Origin: Methylomonas sp.
Lineage (GTDB): Bacteria > Pseudomonadota > Gammaproteobacteria > Methylococcales > Methylomonadaceae
DNA length: 64,000 nt
Assembly (NCBI GenBank): GCA_026988155.1
Contig: JALSLW010000029.1
Coordinates: forward strand, 1-64,000
Reading direction: 5' to 3'
Shown: one piece after another, positions 7,920-19,005 of the stretch
Position numbering within the stretch: position 1 is the stretch's first letter
How the letters are laid out: the number at the start of each line of letters is the position of its first letter
Position numbers and translations under genes: made by a program
Notes under the pieces: model-generated
Database searches by the model: none
The model's input: only the letters and a program-made list of their open reading frames with translations
What the model was told of the DNA's origin: nothing

Positions 7920-10487
7920 TTAAACAGTCTCCTTAAGCTTATACAGTATATCTAACGCTTCTTTAGGGCTAAGGTTGTCTGGGACTAAGTCTTCTAAAAG
8001 GCAGACAGCAGGGTGGCACTCTTTGGTTGAAAACAAATCTAGCTGATTGGCTCCGGACTCCTGCTGCTGACCGATATAGGCACTGTCTTCCAATGATTGC
8101 AATTTGGCTTTTGCATTATCTATTACCGAACGCGGTACGCCTGCTAAAGAGGCTACTTGCAAACCATAGCTCTGGCTGGCCGGACCTTCTTTTACTGCAT
8201 GTAAAAAAACAATTTTATCGCCATGCTCCTTGGCATCTAAATGCACATTTTGGATGTTTTTATACTCATCCGGCAATGCTGTCAGTTCAAAATAATGGGT
8301 GGCAAATAAAGTAAAGGCTTTAGTCTGTTTAGCCAAATGCACTGCACATGCCCAGGCTAAAGAAAGCCCGTCAAAGGTGCTGGTGCCGCGGCCTATTTCA
8401 TCCATTAATATCAAACTGTTGGCAGTAGCATTATGCAAAATGTTAGCAGTTTCAGACATTTCAACCATAAAGGTTGAACGGCCGCTTGCTAAATCATCTG
8501 ATGCACCTATACGGGTAAATATTTTATCAACTGGGCCGCAAGTTACTGATTTGGCTGGTACAAAACAGCCAATGTGGAGCATTAAAACAATCAATGCAGT
8601 CTGTCGCATATAGGTTGATTTACCCCCCATATTAGGGCCGGTAATAATCAGCATTTTGCGCTGATTATTAAAAAGCACATCATTGGCAACAAAGGGAATG
8701 TCAGAGACCTGTTCAACCACCAGATGCCTGCCGCTTTCAATTTCAATGCCCGGCTTTTCAGTTAAGGTTGGCTGGCATAGGTTAAGTGTATCAGCACGTT
8801 CAGCAAAGTTGATTAAAACATCTAATTCAGCTAAAGCGGAGGCACATTGCTGCAATGCAGATAAAGAGTCTGTAATGCGTATTAATAAATCATCGTAAAG
8901 CAGTTTTTCAAACGATAATGACTTTTCCCGTGCGCTGAGAACCTTGTCTTCAAAGTCTTTAAGTTCTTCTGTAATATAACGTTCTGCACTTTTTAAGGTT
9001 TGCTTGCGAATGTAATGGGCAGGGACTTTTTCAGTTTGCAGCCGAGAGACTTCAATGTAAAAGCCATGCACTCGATTGTAGTTTACCTTTAAATTGGTAA
9101 TGCCAGTGGCCGCTTTTTCACGGTTTTCCATATCGATTAGATATTGGTCGGCATTTTGACTTAAATTGCGTAAATCATCTAGCTCCTGATTGTACCCTGT
9201 AGCAATTACGCCGCCATCTCTCATTAAAACTGGTGGATTATCGATGATTGCCGATTGCAGCAATGCTAATAATTCAGGGTGCTCAGCAATTTGCTGTTTA
9301 AGCGATTCAATATGCGTGTTTTCAGTATCAGCCAATTGCGTTTGCAGTGCAGGTAGAATGGCTAAAGTGTTTCTGAGTACGATTAAATCCCGCGGACGGG
9401 CAGATTTTAAAGCAATGCGGGAACTGATTCGTTCAATATCACCAACTTGACGTAAACTATTTTGGATTTCTTCATAGAGCTGGTTTTGCAAAAAAGTAGT
9501 AATGCAGGCATAACGGCCTTTTAACACAATTTGCGAGCGTAGCGGGCGATTAAGCCAGCGTCGTAAACAGCGACTGCCCATGGCAGTTGATGTTTTGTCC
9601 AATACCCCAAATAGGGTAAATTTAAGCTGGCCGCTAGGATGGTAATCTAACTCTAAATTTTTTCGACTGGAGGCATCTAATGCAATGCAATCGTCACTAT
9701 GTTCAACGGAGATGCCTTGAATATGGGGCAGGGCACTTTGCTGGGTTTCTTTTACATATTGCAATAAACAGCCTGCGGCACAAATTGCTACGGTTAGATG
9801 TTCACAGCCGAAACCATCTAAGTCATGCGTTTTAAACTGTTTTAAAATTAGCTGAATCGCGCTGTCCATTTCAAAATGCCAGGGTGGCCTTTTGCATAAG
9901 CCACAGCGTTCTTTTAATGAGACGGGCAAAGAAAAATCTTCGCTGAATAATAATTCGGCAGGGTTTAACCGTTCAATTTCACTGAGCAGCTGTTCTTCAG
10001 ATTTAACCTCCTGCAAAACAAATTTACCGCTGGTTAAATCCAGGCAGGCAATGCCATAAGTTTGTGCAGATGCACTGACAGAGACTAAAAAATTGTCTCT
10101 CCGGTCTTCAAGCAAGGCTTCATCAGTGACTGTGCCGGGGGTAACTGTTCGTATCACTTTGCGCTCAACTGGCCCTTTGCTGGCTGCAGGGTCTCCCACC
10201 TGTTCGCAAAAGACAATGGATTCCCCCTTTTTTATTAGACGGGCAACATAGCCTTCCGCTGCGTGATAGGGAAGTCCGGCCATCGGAATAGGTTCGCCGG
10301 CAGACTTGCCCCGGCTGGTCAGAGTTATATCTAAAAGTTCAGCTGCTTTTCTGGCATCATCAAAAAATAATTCATAAAAATCCCCCATTCTGTAGAAAAC
10401 TAAAGTGTCAGGGTGTTGGGATTTGATGCGCAAATACTGCTGCATCATAGGCGTGTGTGGACTGGCTGTTTTCTGTTCTGTCGGCAT
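7920..10487 (-). CDS. mutS: DNA mismatch repair protein MutS
   Basis: 855-aa mismatch recognition ATPase (E. coli 853). The mismatch-wedging motif is [11 protein letters not shown] near residue 36. The Walker A motif [10 protein letters not shown] is near residue 615, with [10 protein letters not shown] and the helix-turn-helix end also present, plus the C-terminal dimerisation tail. Its start is 30 bp from the divergent pncC start, so the two share a promoter region. The HIT reading frame begins right after the mutS stop. Confidence 0.97.
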   Translation of the reverse strand: MPTEQKTASPHTPMMQQYLRIKSQHPDTLVFYRMGDFYELFFDDARKAAELLDITLTSRGKSAGEPIPMAGLPYHAAEGYVARLIKKGESIVFCEQVGDPAASKGPVERKVIRTVTPGTVTDEALLEDRRDNFLVSVSASAQTYGIACLDLTSGKFVLQEVKSEEQLLSEIERLNPAELLFSEDFSLPVSLKERCGLCKRPPWHFEMDSAIQLILKQFKTHDLDGFGCEHLTVAICAAGCLLQYVKETQQSALPHIQGISVEHSDDCIALDASSRKNLELDYHPSGQLKFTLFGVLDKTSTAMGSRCLRRWLNRPLRSQIVLKGRYACITTFLQNQLYEEIQNSLRQVGDIERISSRIALKSARPRDLIVLRNTLAILPALQTQLADTENTHIESLKQQIAEHPELLALLQSAIIDNPPVLMRDGGVIATGYNQELDDLRNLSQNADQYLIDMENREKAATGITNLKVNYNRVHGFYIEVSRLQTEKVPAHYIRKQTLKSAERYITEELKDFEDKVLSAREKSLSFEKLLYDDLLIRITDSLSALQQCASALAELDVLINFAERADTLNLCQPTLTEKPGIEIESGRHLVVEQVSDIPFVANDVLFNNQRKMLIITGPNMGGKSTYMRQTALIVLMLHIGCFVPAKSVTCGPVDKIFTRIGASDDLASGRSTFMVEMSETANILHNATANSLILMDEIGRGTSTFDGLSLAWACAVHLAKQTKAFTLFATHYFELTALPDEYKNIQNVHLDAKEHGDKIVFLHAVKEGPASQSYGLQVASLAGVPRSVIDNAKAKLQSLEDSAYIGQQQESGANQLDLFSTKECHPAVCLLEDLVPDNLSPKEALDILYKLKETV

Positions 10488-10517
10488 GGTGTTATTCTAT
10501 CAAGAAAAGGATTGAGA

Positions 10518-11021
10518 ATGGATAAACAAATAATTGAACTTGCCCAGTTATTGGGGCAGTCATTAGCTGAAAAAAAAATGAAAATTGCGACTGCCGAATC
10601 CTGTACCGGTGGAGCAATAGCGCAGGCAATAACAGAAATTCCTGGTAGTTCAGGCTGGTTTGACAGAGGGTTTGTTACTTATAGCAATTTATCCAAGCTG
10701 CAAATGCTGCAGGTAGGGCAGAGTGCTTTAGATCAATATGGAGCAGTAAGCGACGAGGTTGCAAAGCAAATGGTTTTGGGCGCTTTAATAAATAGTGATG
10801 CTGATTTGGCAGTTTCTGTTACGGGTATTGCTGGGCCGGGTGGCGGGTCAGAGACAAAACCAGTGGGGACTGTTCATATTGGATGGGGACTTAAAGGTCA
10901 TGCAGTCAGGTCTAAAAAATATTATTTTCCAGGGAATAGAGTTGAGGTTAGAAAGCAAACGGTAGTTTCGGCATTAAAAGCTTGTTTAGCGGAATTAAAT
11001 GTAGGCTGGGGTGAGGTATAA
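10518..11021 (+). CDS. pncC: Nicotinamide-nucleotide amidohydrolase (CinA C-terminal)
   Basis: 167-aa stand-alone CinA C-terminal domain that hydrolyses NMN to nicotinate mononucleotide in pyridine nucleotide recycling. The signature TAESCTGG is at residues 25-32, FVTYSN with the catalytic Lys60 follows, and SVTGIAGPGGG is conserved. The ATG at 10518 is preceded by AAAAGGATTGAG. The longer frame from 10413 runs into mutS and is rejected. In many gammaproteobacteria this gene precedes recA; here a palindromic element follows instead. Confidence 0.93.
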   Translation: MDKQIIELAQLLGQSLAEKKMKIATAESCTGGAIAQAITEIPGSSGWFDRGFVTYSNLSKLQMLQVGQSALDQYGAVSDEVAKQMVLGALINSDADLAVSVTGIAGPGGGSETKPVGTVHIGWGLKGHAVRSKKYYFPGNRVEVRKQTVVSALKACLAELNVGWGEV

Positions 11022-11034
11022 GATAACTCGCAAT

Positions 11035-11165
11035 AAATAACCCACCAATCTTGCTTGTCTTTTTATCCGTCATCAGCGTTGCAACTTCGGTCACATAGCT
11101 TGCTATGCTCCCTTCGTTGCGCCTTGAAGACGAATAAAAATCCTGCGCAATATGGTAGGTTATTT
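11035..11165. repeat. 131-bp nested palindromic (MITE-like) element
   Basis: Terminal inverted repeats AAATAACCCACCA (11035-11047) and TGGTAGGTTATTT (11153-11165) match at 12 of 13 positions. Nested inside are TTTTTATCCGTC / GACGAATAAAAA and a central CATAGC-TT-GCTATG hairpin, so the whole element can fold into one long stem. It lies between pncC and the end of cysN and may serve as a bidirectional terminator. It encodes no protein and looks like a dispersed non-autonomous repeat. Confidence 0.75.
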
Positions 11166-11203
11166 AATGCGCGTTACCTAAGTACTCCAGCCTACGTTCT
11201 AAA

Positions 11204-12835
11204 TTAATAAATAATCTGCTGCTTTTTAAGTAAACTGTATATTTCATCAATAGACTGTTTGTCACAGTCGAAGGACAGGTCGGTTAAATCGAGTTGATTA
11301 TTTACCGATAGGCAGATTAAGCCAGCATTTTTAATGGCATCTATTAAGGCATCGTTAGCTGTTTTCGGCTCTAGCACGGTAGTTGCATGACCTGTATCGA
11401 ATAATTTTCTTTCCAGTTGATACGCAATATCTTGACTGTGTGAGCCCGTTAAATTAATAGTGGTAGCCTTTTGATTAAACCTTGCTGCACGTTCATCTGC
11501 AGACACATGGCTTAAGTCTTCATTTTCACTTTCACCGGTAATCATGCCTGCGCCAACAGTAACATTGCTTAAACGGTCAATGATAATAAATGCGCCAGTC
11601 CCTTTGTTGCCTTTATAGCTGTCAAATACCACGGGGGCATTGACTGAGACAGTACAGGACGCGATTTCATTGAGCTGCAATTCAGTGGCATCGTGGTGCT
11701 CTAAGGTGTTGACATCAATTCTGTAATTAATAGCTGAAATTGAACCTGAAACTGCCCTGGTCGCTAATTTAATAACATATTGACGGCCTGGTATCATGGT
11801 TTTTTCATCCATCCAGACAATAGAGGCATTAAATTTATCTGCAACGATAGGCTGTACTGAGCTGGTGCCAACGATCATATCGCCACGGCTAATGTCAATT
11901 TCGTCTTCCATGGTTAACGTGACGGCCATAGAGGTAAAGGCTTCATCTAAGTCACCATCATAAGTAACGATAGATTTTATTTTGCTGGTTTTGCCGGAAG
12001 GCAATACGGTAATGGAATCGCCCTTATGGAAAACACCCGATGCAACGGTGCCGCAAAAACCCCGGAAATCAAGATTTGGACGGTTTACATACTGCACAGG
12101 AAAGCGGGCATCAGTAAAGTTGCGGTCAGTTGCAATTTCAATGGTGTTTAATGTTTCCATCATTGGCTTGCCGGTGTACCAAGGCATGTTTTTGCTCGGA
12201 TTAACTACATTGTCACCATCTAAAGCCGACATAGGGATAAAGTGAATATTGCCTAAATCAAGTGTTGAAGTGAAATCCAGATAATCCTGTTTTATTTTGT
12301 TATAAACCTCTTCGCTGTATTCCATCAAATCCATTTTATTGATAGCGACAATAATCTGTTTGATGCCTAACAGAGAGGCAATAAAACTATGGCGTTTAGT
12401 CTGTGTCTGTACGCCATAACGGGCATCAATCAAAATAACTGCCAGATCACAGGTAGAAGCGCCTGTTGCCATATTACGGGTATATTGCTCATGCCCCGGG
12501 GTATCAGCAATAATAAATTTACGGGTCGATGTAGAAAAATAGCGATAGGCAACATCAATAGTGATGCCTTGCTCGCGCTCGGCCTGAAGACCATCAACCA
12601 ATAAAGCCAGGTCAATTTTTCCCGCACCTGTAGTGCCAGACTTTACGCTATCAGCCTGCACTGCTGCCAGCTGGTCTTCATAGATCATTTTTGAATCATG
12701 CAGCAATCGGCCAATTAAGGTACTTTTACCATCATCAACATTACCGCAAGTTAAAAAACGCATCAGCTCTTTTTGCTCATGCTGTGCTAAATAAGCATCA
12801 ATATCTGTACTGATTAAATCTGATTGGTGGGACAT
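11204..12835 (-). CDS. cysN: Sulfate adenylyltransferase subunit 1 with decayed APS-kinase tail
   Basis: 543-aa GTPase subunit of ATP sulfurylase, which with CysD activates sulfate to APS. GTPase motifs are GNVDDGKST (31-39), DTPGHEQY (111-118) and NKMD (166-169). The CysN part ends near residue 440. The remaining 100 residues resemble a shrunken CysC: ATTINLTG (457-464), [16 protein letters not shown] (474-489) and [10 protein letters not shown] (501-510) line up with APS-kinase segments. The P-loop (GLSGAGKST in active enzymes) is replaced by GSHSQ, and the substrate-binding middle is missing. This is best read as an inactive remnant of a CysNC fusion. No separate cysC is in the window. Confidence 0.92.
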   Translation of the reverse strand: MSHQSDLISTDIDAYLAQHEQKELMRFLTCGNVDDGKSTLIGRLLHDSKMIYEDQLAAVQADSVKSGTTGAGKIDLALLVDGLQAEREQGITIDVAYRYFSTSTRKFIIADTPGHEQYTRNMATGASTCDLAVILIDARYGVQTQTKRHSFIASLLGIKQIIVAINKMDLMEYSEEVYNKIKQDYLDFTSTLDLGNIHFIPMSALDGDNVVNPSKNMPWYTGKPMMETLNTIEIATDRNFTDARFPVQYVNRPNLDFRGFCGTVASGVFHKGDSITVLPSGKTSKIKSIVTYDGDLDEAFTSMAVTLTMEDEIDISRGDMIVGTSSVQPIVADKFNASIVWMDEKTMIPGRQYVIKLATRAVSGSISAINYRIDVNTLEHHDATELQLNEIASCTVSVNAPVVFDSYKGNKGTGAFIIIDRLSNVTVGAGMITGESENEDLSHVSADERAARFNQKATTINLTGSHSQDIAYQLERKLFDTGHATTVLEPKTANDALIDAIKNAGLICLSVNNQLDLTDLSFDCDKQSIDEIYSLLKKQQIIY

Positions 12836-12882
12836 TTGAAAATTTTTTCCTTTAAAAAAAATTTAGGTTCAAGGTTAAAAGA

Positions 12883-13284
12883 TCAAGAGCATCTGGCTTT
12901 TATGAGGGCAAATATCATTTTTGATAATTGCTCTGTTTTATTTTTCCAGATAAGGGCTGTTTCTTTTTCTATATAACCAATATCAATACCTATGTATATT
13001 TGAGTTCGTAGTTCGCCACAGAAATCTTTGGCATAGTAAATAAACTTATTGCTGTTCTTATTTGCACTTCGCTCAAAACCTTCAGCAATATTGCTAGAAA
13101 CTGACAGGCTGCAGCGCGTAATCTGATCTTTAAAACCATAATATTTACAACGAGTAAGATCTTTGTAAACAGAAACACAAAGCCGAGAAGAGCGTTTCCA
13201 AACCGCATGCTTTTCTTTTACCTTGAACTTGCTTTTAGAAGTATCCTTCGCGTTTTTTCTGTTCCATAGAACCTGACTGATCAT
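12883..13284 (-). CDS. Four-helix-bundle (23S rRNA IVS-type) protein inside cysD-cysN
   Basis: 133-aa protein of the four-helix-bundle family first seen in 23S rRNA intervening sequences (S23/TIGR02436-like). The diagnostic core is [34 protein letters not shown] and the Tyr/Ala-rich helix after it. Function of the family is unknown. The only in-frame start is ATG 13284, which makes it overlap the last 50 bp of cysD and adds about 20 residues before the usual start. It separates cysD from cysN, which are normally adjacent, so it looks like an insertion into the operon. Confidence 0.8.
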   Translation of the reverse strand: MISQVLWNRKNAKDTSKSKFKVKEKHAVWKRSSRLCVSVYKDLTRCKYYGFKDQITRCSLSVSSNIAEGFERSANKNSNKFIYYAKDFCGELRTQIYIGIDIGYIEKETALIWKNKTEQLSKMIFALIKARCS

Positions 13285-14146
13285 GATCGATCAATCGTCC
13301 TTGGCGTTCAGAGGTAGTTGTCAAAAGCATTTCCTGAATAATTTCAGGCAGTGTTGTTGCAGTTGATTCAACGGCCCCTGTTAGCGGATAGCAGCCCAGC
13401 GTTCTGAATCGAACCATTTTCATTTCAATTTTATCATCTGGACCAATAGGCATGCGATCATCATCAACCATGATTAACATGCCGTCTTTGTTTACAACGG
13501 GGCGTTCTTTGGCAAAATAAAGCGGTACGATGGGAATGTTTTCTAAATGAATATATTGCCAGATATCAAGCTCAGTCCAATTAGACAGTGGAAAAACGCG
13601 GATGCTTTCGCCTTGATCCAGTTTGCCATTATAAATATTCCATAGCTCAGGACGCTGGTTTTTTGGATCCCAGCGATGATTTTTATCTCTGAAGGAATAA
13701 ACACGTTCTTTAGCGCGAGATTTTTCTTCATCTCTGCGTGCACCGCCAAAAGCAGCGTCAAATTTATGTTTATTCAGAGCCTGTTTTAAACCATCGGTTT
13801 TCATTACATCCGTATGCTTTTTACTGCCATGAGTAAAGGGCCCAATGCCTTGATCCACACCTTCCTGATTAGTATGGACGATAATATCCAAACCCAGTTC
13901 ATCGATCAGATTATCCCTGAATTCAATCATCTCCTTAAATTTCCATGTTGTATCTACATGCATCATGGGAAAAGGAGGTTTGCCAGGATAAAAAGCTTTC
14001 ATGGTTAAGTGAAGCATCACCGCGGAATCTTTGCCAACAGAATAAAGCATCACAGGATTGTCAAATTCTGCAGCAACTTCACGGATAATATGAATGCTTT
14101 CCGCTTCAAGCTGTTTCAGGTGCGTTAATTTATAATCAGTCATCAA
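13235..14146 (-). CDS. cysD: Sulfate adenylyltransferase subunit 2
   Basis: 303-aa catalytic subunit of ATP sulfurylase (E. coli 302 aa), of the PAPS-reductase/ATP-pyrophosphatase fold. The PP-loop SVGKDS is at residues 36-41, [15 protein letters not shown] is conserved, and the C-terminus [12 protein letters not shown] is the normal family end. The gene is therefore complete despite the overlapping downstream ORF. Two ATG codons (14146 and 14143) are equally possible. It works with CysN in assimilatory sulfate reduction. Confidence 0.95.
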   Translation of the reverse strand: MMTDYKLTHLKQLEAESIHIIREVAAEFDNPVMLYSVGKDSAVMLHLTMKAFYPGKPPFPMMHVDTTWKFKEMIEFRDNLIDELGLDIIVHTNQEGVDQGIGPFTHGSKKHTDVMKTDGLKQALNKHKFDAAFGGARRDEEKSRAKERVYSFRDKNHRWDPKNQRPELWNIYNGKLDQGESIRVFPLSNWTELDIWQYIHLENIPIVPLYFAKERPVVNKDGMLIMVDDDRMPIGPDDKIEMKMVRFRTLGCYPLTGAVESTATTLPEIIQEMLLTTTSERQGRLIDHDQSGSMEQKKREGYF

Positions 14147-14278
14147 TTTGGTTGTCTATACAAATGAAATCTACGTAATTTAACCATGCATTGTAGTATG
14201 AAAGTATTTTTATTGCCATGACTTGTTTTTCACGACTTTAGAAACATTTATGACTGCCAGGATTATTTTATTCTGAAT

Positions 14279-15286
14279 TTAAGGATATTCTGCAATCAGG
14301 CTATTCAGATATTTAAAAATATCACGCACAGTTTTTTCTTCGATATAGCCACTAAAATGAGGCATTGCAACACGTTCAGTTTTAAGCATATGTTGGATTT
14401 TAGGGATAAGCTGTTCGTCAGAATGGGTCTTAAAGTATTTAGCATCAAAAGTTGGAAGATCAATATTTTGAAAAGCAATGTTCCTCTCCTTATCAAGCAT
14501 GATAACTTTCGTCGGAGAACCATTTTCCCCGTGACAGGCTAAACAGAACCTGTCATAACTTTCATAGCCTGGAGAAAGCAGGCGTAAAAAGGCAGTCACG
14601 GATTCAATTTCTTTTGGGCCCAATACGTCTTCAGTACCAGCCATCGCATCTTTGCCTTTTGAAATGATCTGAATTAGTTCCTGGTCGCTATGTTGAGATT
14701 GATAGGCCACACTGCTCAGGTCAGGCATTGGGCCGGGCATTTTAGATGTTAAGTTGCCCCCTCCGTTTCCATATAGCCCATGGCAGCCAATACACAATCG
14801 GTCATAAACGTTCTGTCCTGCCTGGATTTGATTCCAGTCAATGTCAGGTATCTGTTTAATATAGGTCAATAAGGCATGAATTTCAGAATCAGTTTGAATG
14901 AGAGCCTCTTTCTTCAGCTGCACTTGCATTTCAGAGCCAGTAAGCACCCACTTTACAAAATCATCTACTGATTGTTTGGCTAGAAGGTCATGTCGTAGCA
15001 ATACTGGTGGCGGGGTGTCCAGAAACATTTCGGCCTGGCCATTGCCACGACCTTCCCAGCCATGGCAGTCAGCACAAAAGTTAATGTACGGGGTTTCTCC
15101 GGCAGAAAACTTTCTAGGCTGAAAGCCGGATAAGTTAGAGGAATGCGTTTGAGCTAACTTGTGGCTCCTCGGGGATTTTTTAGCCAAAGCAGGCGTTTCG
15201 TTTTCAATGGCTGTTGAGTTTAAGGTCGCTGAATCACGGTAACAGCCTGATAGAATAAAGAATGCTAGAATAAGTGACCATTTCAT
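14279..15286 (-). CDS. Three-heme c-type cytochrome lipoprotein
   Basis: 335-aa exported cytochrome with a lipoprotein signal (MKWSLILAFFILSGC, lipid-modified Cys15) and three class I heme domains. The heme sites are CADCH (71), CIGCH (165) and CLACH (248), each with a downstream Met-containing segment. It would sit on a membrane facing the periplasm and pass electrons, but the partner is unknown and no oxidase or dehydrogenase is adjacent. The ATG at 15284-15286 is chosen because GGGAGAAG lies six bases before it. A longer reading from 15340 would bury the lipobox. Confidence 0.85.
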   Translation of the reverse strand: MKWSLILAFFILSGCYRDSATLNSTAIENETPALAKKSPRSHKLAQTHSSNLSGFQPRKFSAGETPYINFCADCHGWEGRGNGQAEMFLDTPPPVLLRHDLLAKQSVDDFVKWVLTGSEMQVQLKKEALIQTDSEIHALLTYIKQIPDIDWNQIQAGQNVYDRLCIGCHGLYGNGGGNLTSKMPGPMPDLSSVAYQSQHSDQELIQIISKGKDAMAGTEDVLGPKEIESVTAFLRLLSPGYESYDRFCLACHGENGSPTKVIMLDKERNIAFQNIDLPTFDAKYFKTHSDEQLIPKIQHMLKTERVAMPHFSGYIEEKTVRDIFKYLNSLIAEYP

Positions 15287-15686
15287 TTGACTTCTCCCGT
15301 TATTATTATAAATTTTATGAATTTGTTTAAATGATGGCAAATAGTTCTTGCAGAAACTTTTTAACTCTAATTCTTATCGAAGAGTGAAGGCTTAAAATGT
15401 GATTATTGGCATTTGTAATGCAATATAACATTATTTGCTAATAAAATATTTTGCAGTTAATAGCGTTATCAATATGCATAGATTCATATAAATGCTCCTA
15501 ACTGCGCATGAGCTTTCGTGGCTTTAAAAAGCAATTATTGTTGGTCTGATGTGGAATCAAACATTCAGCTTTGTGAGTGGTAAGGAGCGAGTATTTAATA
15601 ATTCCCGGATTTTGGCTTGTCTTGAGGGCTATTGTCAAATTTCAGGTGAGACAGGTAAGTTTCTCTAAAAGAAGAGGAAAAATATC
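15287..15686. other. Gene-free stretch between cytochrome and lipase
   Basis: About 400 bp, AT-rich, with no ORF carrying a convincing ribosome binding site. It must contain the promoter of the three-heme cytochrome near 15290-15400. I recognise no specific operator, repeat or RNA motif here. Confidence 0.5.
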
Positions 15687-15715
15687 AAAACGGTATTAAT
15701 TAACAATACCGTTTT
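15687..15715 (-). terminator. Hairpin at lipase 3' end
   Basis: Perfect 11-bp arms AAAACGGTATT / AATACCGTTTT flank a 7-base loop. The right arm overlaps the lipase stop codon, so the hairpin forms immediately after translation ends. The A/T flanks make it usable in either direction. Confidence 0.75.
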
Positions 15716-16557
15716 TAAATGCCCAAAGTGCCTGAATTAATCGTTTCATGGAAAATATACTCAATATAGCGGGTAATGGAATGATCACTCAAGTGGTCAA
15801 TTTCTTTATTCCATAAACCTGTAACAAAGCCTTTCCAACGATCTTGATTGCGCTGAATAATGTTTAAGTTTTGTATTTTTCCTTCTGAATCAAGGTATAT
15901 TTCTTTCCCTGTATGCCGGTAGCCCATCCAGACAGGCGGAGACCGGGTAACAATGTCATTATTATTAACCCATCGGATATAATCAACTTTTGCATGGTTG
16001 ATATAGCGTTTATTGCCCACACGGGGGCTGCCAAATGTTTGTATTTGAGTTGGCGATGATTTGATTCTTGATAATAAACAGCGTCCACCGCAAATGGTTG
16101 CCATGGCACCCCCAAGTGAGTGTCCTGTAAACCAAAGATTTTTGCTATTAGATTCTAATATTTTTTCCAGCAGAGGCCAAAGGTCATCGGCTTCCTGTTT
16201 AAAGCCGCGGTGAACTCTTCCTACTGTTTCTGCAAGAGCATGTAAGGCATTAATATCTGCTTTAAGGTCATTCCAGTCATCAGCTTCAGTTCCCCTGAAA
16301 GCAATGACAATATCAATATGATTAGAAAAGACATAAGCTTGGGAGCCGTCATTATTCAAAAAATCAGTGTTGATAAAACCTAGTGCAGTGCCAGCAATCT
16401 TAGCTTGTTCTGGTGGCAGATAGGCGATCATTGATAATTCAGCAAGAAGTAAAGAGCGCAGTAAAAAAGGCGTTTGTGATATGTCCTTGGTAGGTTCTGA
16501 CCGAAGTGTCAGTTCATAAGCCTTTTTTTGCTCAATATCTGAAGGGGATAGTTCCAT
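15715..16557 (-). CDS. Class 3 lipase family protein
   Basis: 280-aa alpha/beta hydrolase of lipase class 3. The nucleophile elbow GHSLGG places Ser147, NNNDIVTRSPP gives Asp201, and LSDHSITRYIEYI gives His259, so the triad is complete. FRGTE (88-92) forms the oxyanion side. No signal peptide is visible, so it may be intracellular or leave by a non-Sec route. It lies downstream of rpe but is separated from it by a strong terminator, hence an independent unit. The substrate cannot be told from sequence. Confidence 0.85.
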   Translation of the reverse strand: MELSPSDIEQKKAYELTLRSEPTKDISQTPFLLRSLLLAELSMIAYLPPEQAKIAGTALGFINTDFLNNDGSQAYVFSNHIDIVIAFRGTEADDWNDLKADINALHALAETVGRVHRGFKQEADDLWPLLEKILESNSKNLWFTGHSLGGAMATICGGRCLLSRIKSSPTQIQTFGSPRVGNKRYINHAKVDYIRWVNNNDIVTRSPPVWMGYRHTGKEIYLDSEGKIQNLNIIQRNQDRWKGFVTGLWNKEIDHLSDHSITRYIEYIFHETINSGTLGI

Positions 16558-16580
16558 GGTGCGATAGTTTGTTCCTGATT

Positions 16581-16619
16581 AAAAAAGGGCGTGTTGAATA
16601 AATCAGCACGCCCTTTTTT
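16581..16619 (-). terminator. Intrinsic terminator after rpe
   Basis: Perfect 13-bp arms AAAAAAGGGCGTG / CACGCCCTTTTTT around a 13-base loop, flanked by A and T runs. It lies 18 bp past the rpe stop on the minus strand and before the lipase start. Confidence 0.9.
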
Positions 16620-16636
16620 ATGGAATGAATGATAGC

Positions 16637-17305
16637 TTATGCTTTAGCAAGCTCTGCACGCATATCATCTATTACTTTTTTGTAGTCAGGCTGCCCGAAA
16701 ATAGCAGACCCCGCAACAAACATATCTGCGCCAGCCGCTTTAATTTCACGGATGTTGTCTACCTTAACGCCGCCATCAACTTCCAAACGGATATCAAAAC
16801 CGCTTTCGTCAATCATTTTTCTAGCTTCAGCAAGTTTGCCTAGAGTAGAAGGAATAAACGATTGCCCGCCAAAGCCAGGGTTAACAGACATTAATAAGAT
16901 AATGTCTACTTTGTCCATTACGTAATCTAAATAGCTTAAAGGTGTTGCAGGATTAAATACTAAACCAGACTTACAGCCTAAATCACGAACCATTTGCAAG
17001 GTACGGTCTAAATGAGTCGATGCTTCTGGGTGAAAAGTAATCATGCTGGCACCTGCTTTAGCAAAATCAGGGATGATTCTGTCTACAGGTTCAACCATTA
17101 AATGAACATCAATGGGTGCTGTAACTCCGTGCTTTCTTAAAGCATCACAAACGAGTGGGCCAATAGTCAGGTTGGGTACAAAGTGGTTGTCCATAACATC
17201 AAAATGAACGACATCAGCACCCGAAGCTAAAACGTTATCGACTTCTTCGCCTAATTTGGCGAAATCTGCAGAAAGGATGGAAGGAGCTATCCAGTTATCT
17301 GTCAT
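16637..17305 (-). CDS. rpe: Ribulose-phosphate 3-epimerase
   Basis: 222-aa TIM-barrel enzyme that interconverts ribulose-5-phosphate and xylulose-5-phosphate. Conserved motifs are [29 protein letters not shown], the metal-binding HLMVE and [10 protein letters not shown]. Length is standard. In a methylotroph it would feed the ribulose monophosphate cycle as well as the pentose phosphate pathway. A good terminator follows. Confidence 0.96.
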   Translation of the reverse strand: MTDNWIAPSILSADFAKLGEEVDNVLASGADVVHFDVMDNHFVPNLTIGPLVCDALRKHGVTAPIDVHLMVEPVDRIIPDFAKAGASMITFHPEASTHLDRTLQMVRDLGCKSGLVFNPATPLSYLDYVMDKVDIILLMSVNPGFGGQSFIPSTLGKLAEARKMIDESGFDIRLEVDGGVKVDNIREIKAAGADMFVAGSAIFGQPDYKKVIDDMRAELAKA

Positions 17306-17443
17306 TGTTTAATCCTCTTTGTTTAAAACCCAATATTATACTCCGTTTTCTCCGCCTAGGCTTTATCTAAAAACTAAGTTTTTATGAATTATCAATCGCT
17401 TTATTTTAGAATAAGACCAAATATTGCTATTAGTGAGAAAATG

Positions 17444-18826
17444 ATGGGAAATCAATTAAGCTGTTTTAAAGCCTATGACATTAGAGGCGAGCTTGAGGTT
17501 GAGCTGGATGATGATGTGGCTTATCGGGTTGGACGGGCATTTGCCAGGACCTTGAAATTAAAAACGGTAGTCGTTGGCGGTGATGCAAGGGCAACCAGTG
17601 AAGGCCTGAAGCTGGCTTTAGCTAAAGGTTTAAGGGAAGAAGGCTGTGATGTTATTGATATAGGCATGGTAGGCACAGAAGAAATCTATTTTGCAACTAG
17701 CCATTTGGGGGTTGATGGCGGCGTTGAAGTGACCGCCTCTCATAATCCAATCAATTATAACGGTATGAAACTGGTTCGCGAGCAGAGCAAACCGGTTTCT
17801 GGTGATACAGGACTGCGTGATATACAAAAAATGGCTGAAGACCAGCCTTGGCTGGATGAAGCTGATAATGGCATAAAGCCTCAAGGAAAATATTCACAAG
17901 TCTCAATTCTTGATGATTATGTGCTGCATTTGCTGGGCTATATAAATGTTAAAAATATTAAGCCTCTCAAATTGGTTGTCAATTCAGGCAATGGTTCTGC
18001 AGGACATGTGATTGATGCTTTGGAAATGCTGTTTGAAGAGCTTTTATTGCCGATAGAGTTTATTAAAGTACACCATCAGCCTGATGCGACTTTTCCAAAT
18101 GGAATTCCCAATCCTTTATTGCCAGAAAATCGTGCGGATACCAGCAATATGGTTAGGCAGCATAATGCTGATATGGGCATTGCCTGGGATGGCGATTTTG
18201 ACCGCTGTTTTCTGTTTGATGAAAAAGGTGAGTTTATAGAGGGCTACTACATTGTTGGCTTATTGGCTGATGCTTTTCTTAAGAAGCAGCCAAAGGCAAA
18301 AATAATTTATGACCCGCGATTGACTTGGAATACTCAGGAAATAGTATCTCAGGCTGGCGGAATTCCCGTTATGTCAAAGACAGGCCATGCCTTTATTAAA
18401 GAACGAATGCGCAAGGAAGATGCCATTTATGGAGGAGAAATGAGTGCCCATCATTATTTTAAAGACTTTTTTTACTGCGACAGTGGCATGATTCCTTGGA
18501 TGTTAGTGGCGGAGCTGCTCTGTGTAGAGAGCAGAACACTTTCTTCTATGGTGGCAGAACGCATTGCCAAGTTTCCATCGTCGGGTGAAATTAATAGTAA
18601 ATTGGCAGATCCTAAAGCAGCCATTGAAAGAGTGTTGGCTGCTTATAAAGATGAAGCCATCGCTATTGATATGACAGATGGTATTGGGGTTGAATATAAG
18701 GACTGGCGATTTAATCTGCGATCATCCAATACGGAGCCAGTAGTTAGGTTAAATGTGGAATCGCGGGCTGATGTGGCATTAATGCAAAGCAAAACGGAAG
18801 ATATTTTGAAATTGCTACGGCAATAA
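17444..18826 (+). CDS. manB: Phosphomannomutase (ManB/CpsG type)
   Basis: 460-aa alpha-D-phosphohexomutase, close in length and sequence to E. coli CpsG/ManB. It makes mannose-1-phosphate for GDP-mannose and surface polysaccharide. The start motif is CFKAYDIRG, the phosphoserine site TASHNP (Ser99), the metal loop DGDFDR and the sugar loop GGEMSAHH. The C-terminal phosphate loop is [15 protein letters not shown] 17444 is preferred, with TGAGAAA seven bases before it. ATG 17441 is also possible, while the upstream reading from 17384 adds 20 non-homologous residues. Confidence 0.93.
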   Translation: MGNQLSCFKAYDIRGELEVELDDDVAYRVGRAFARTLKLKTVVVGGDARATSEGLKLALAKGLREEGCDVIDIGMVGTEEIYFATSHLGVDGGVEVTASHNPINYNGMKLVREQSKPVSGDTGLRDIQKMAEDQPWLDEADNGIKPQGKYSQVSILDDYVLHLLGYINVKNIKPLKLVVNSGNGSAGHVIDALEMLFEELLLPIEFIKVHHQPDATFPNGIPNPLLPENRADTSNMVRQHNADMGIAWDGDFDRCFLFDEKGEFIEGYYIVGLLADAFLKKQPKAKIIYDPRLTWNTQEIVSQAGGIPVMSKTGHAFIKERMRKEDAIYGGEMSAHHYFKDFFYCDSGMIPWMLVAELLCVESRTLSSMVAERIAKFPSSGEINSKLADPKAAIERVLAAYKDEAIAIDMTDGIGVEYKDWRFNLRSSNTEPVVRLNVESRADVALMQSKTEDILKLLRQ

Positions 18827-19005
18827 ATAGATGTAGTAAAATAGGCACAGTACTGGTTTGTCATACTCTGCGGTAATTAGTTAAGTGTCAGGAGTTGTAG
18901 GGTGGAACGGTAGTGCAGCCCCAGCACATTATCTTAACTTTGGCAGTGACGCTTGGAATACGAACGATAGAAATATATATTTATATAGGTAGATAAAGTA
19001 AAAAA

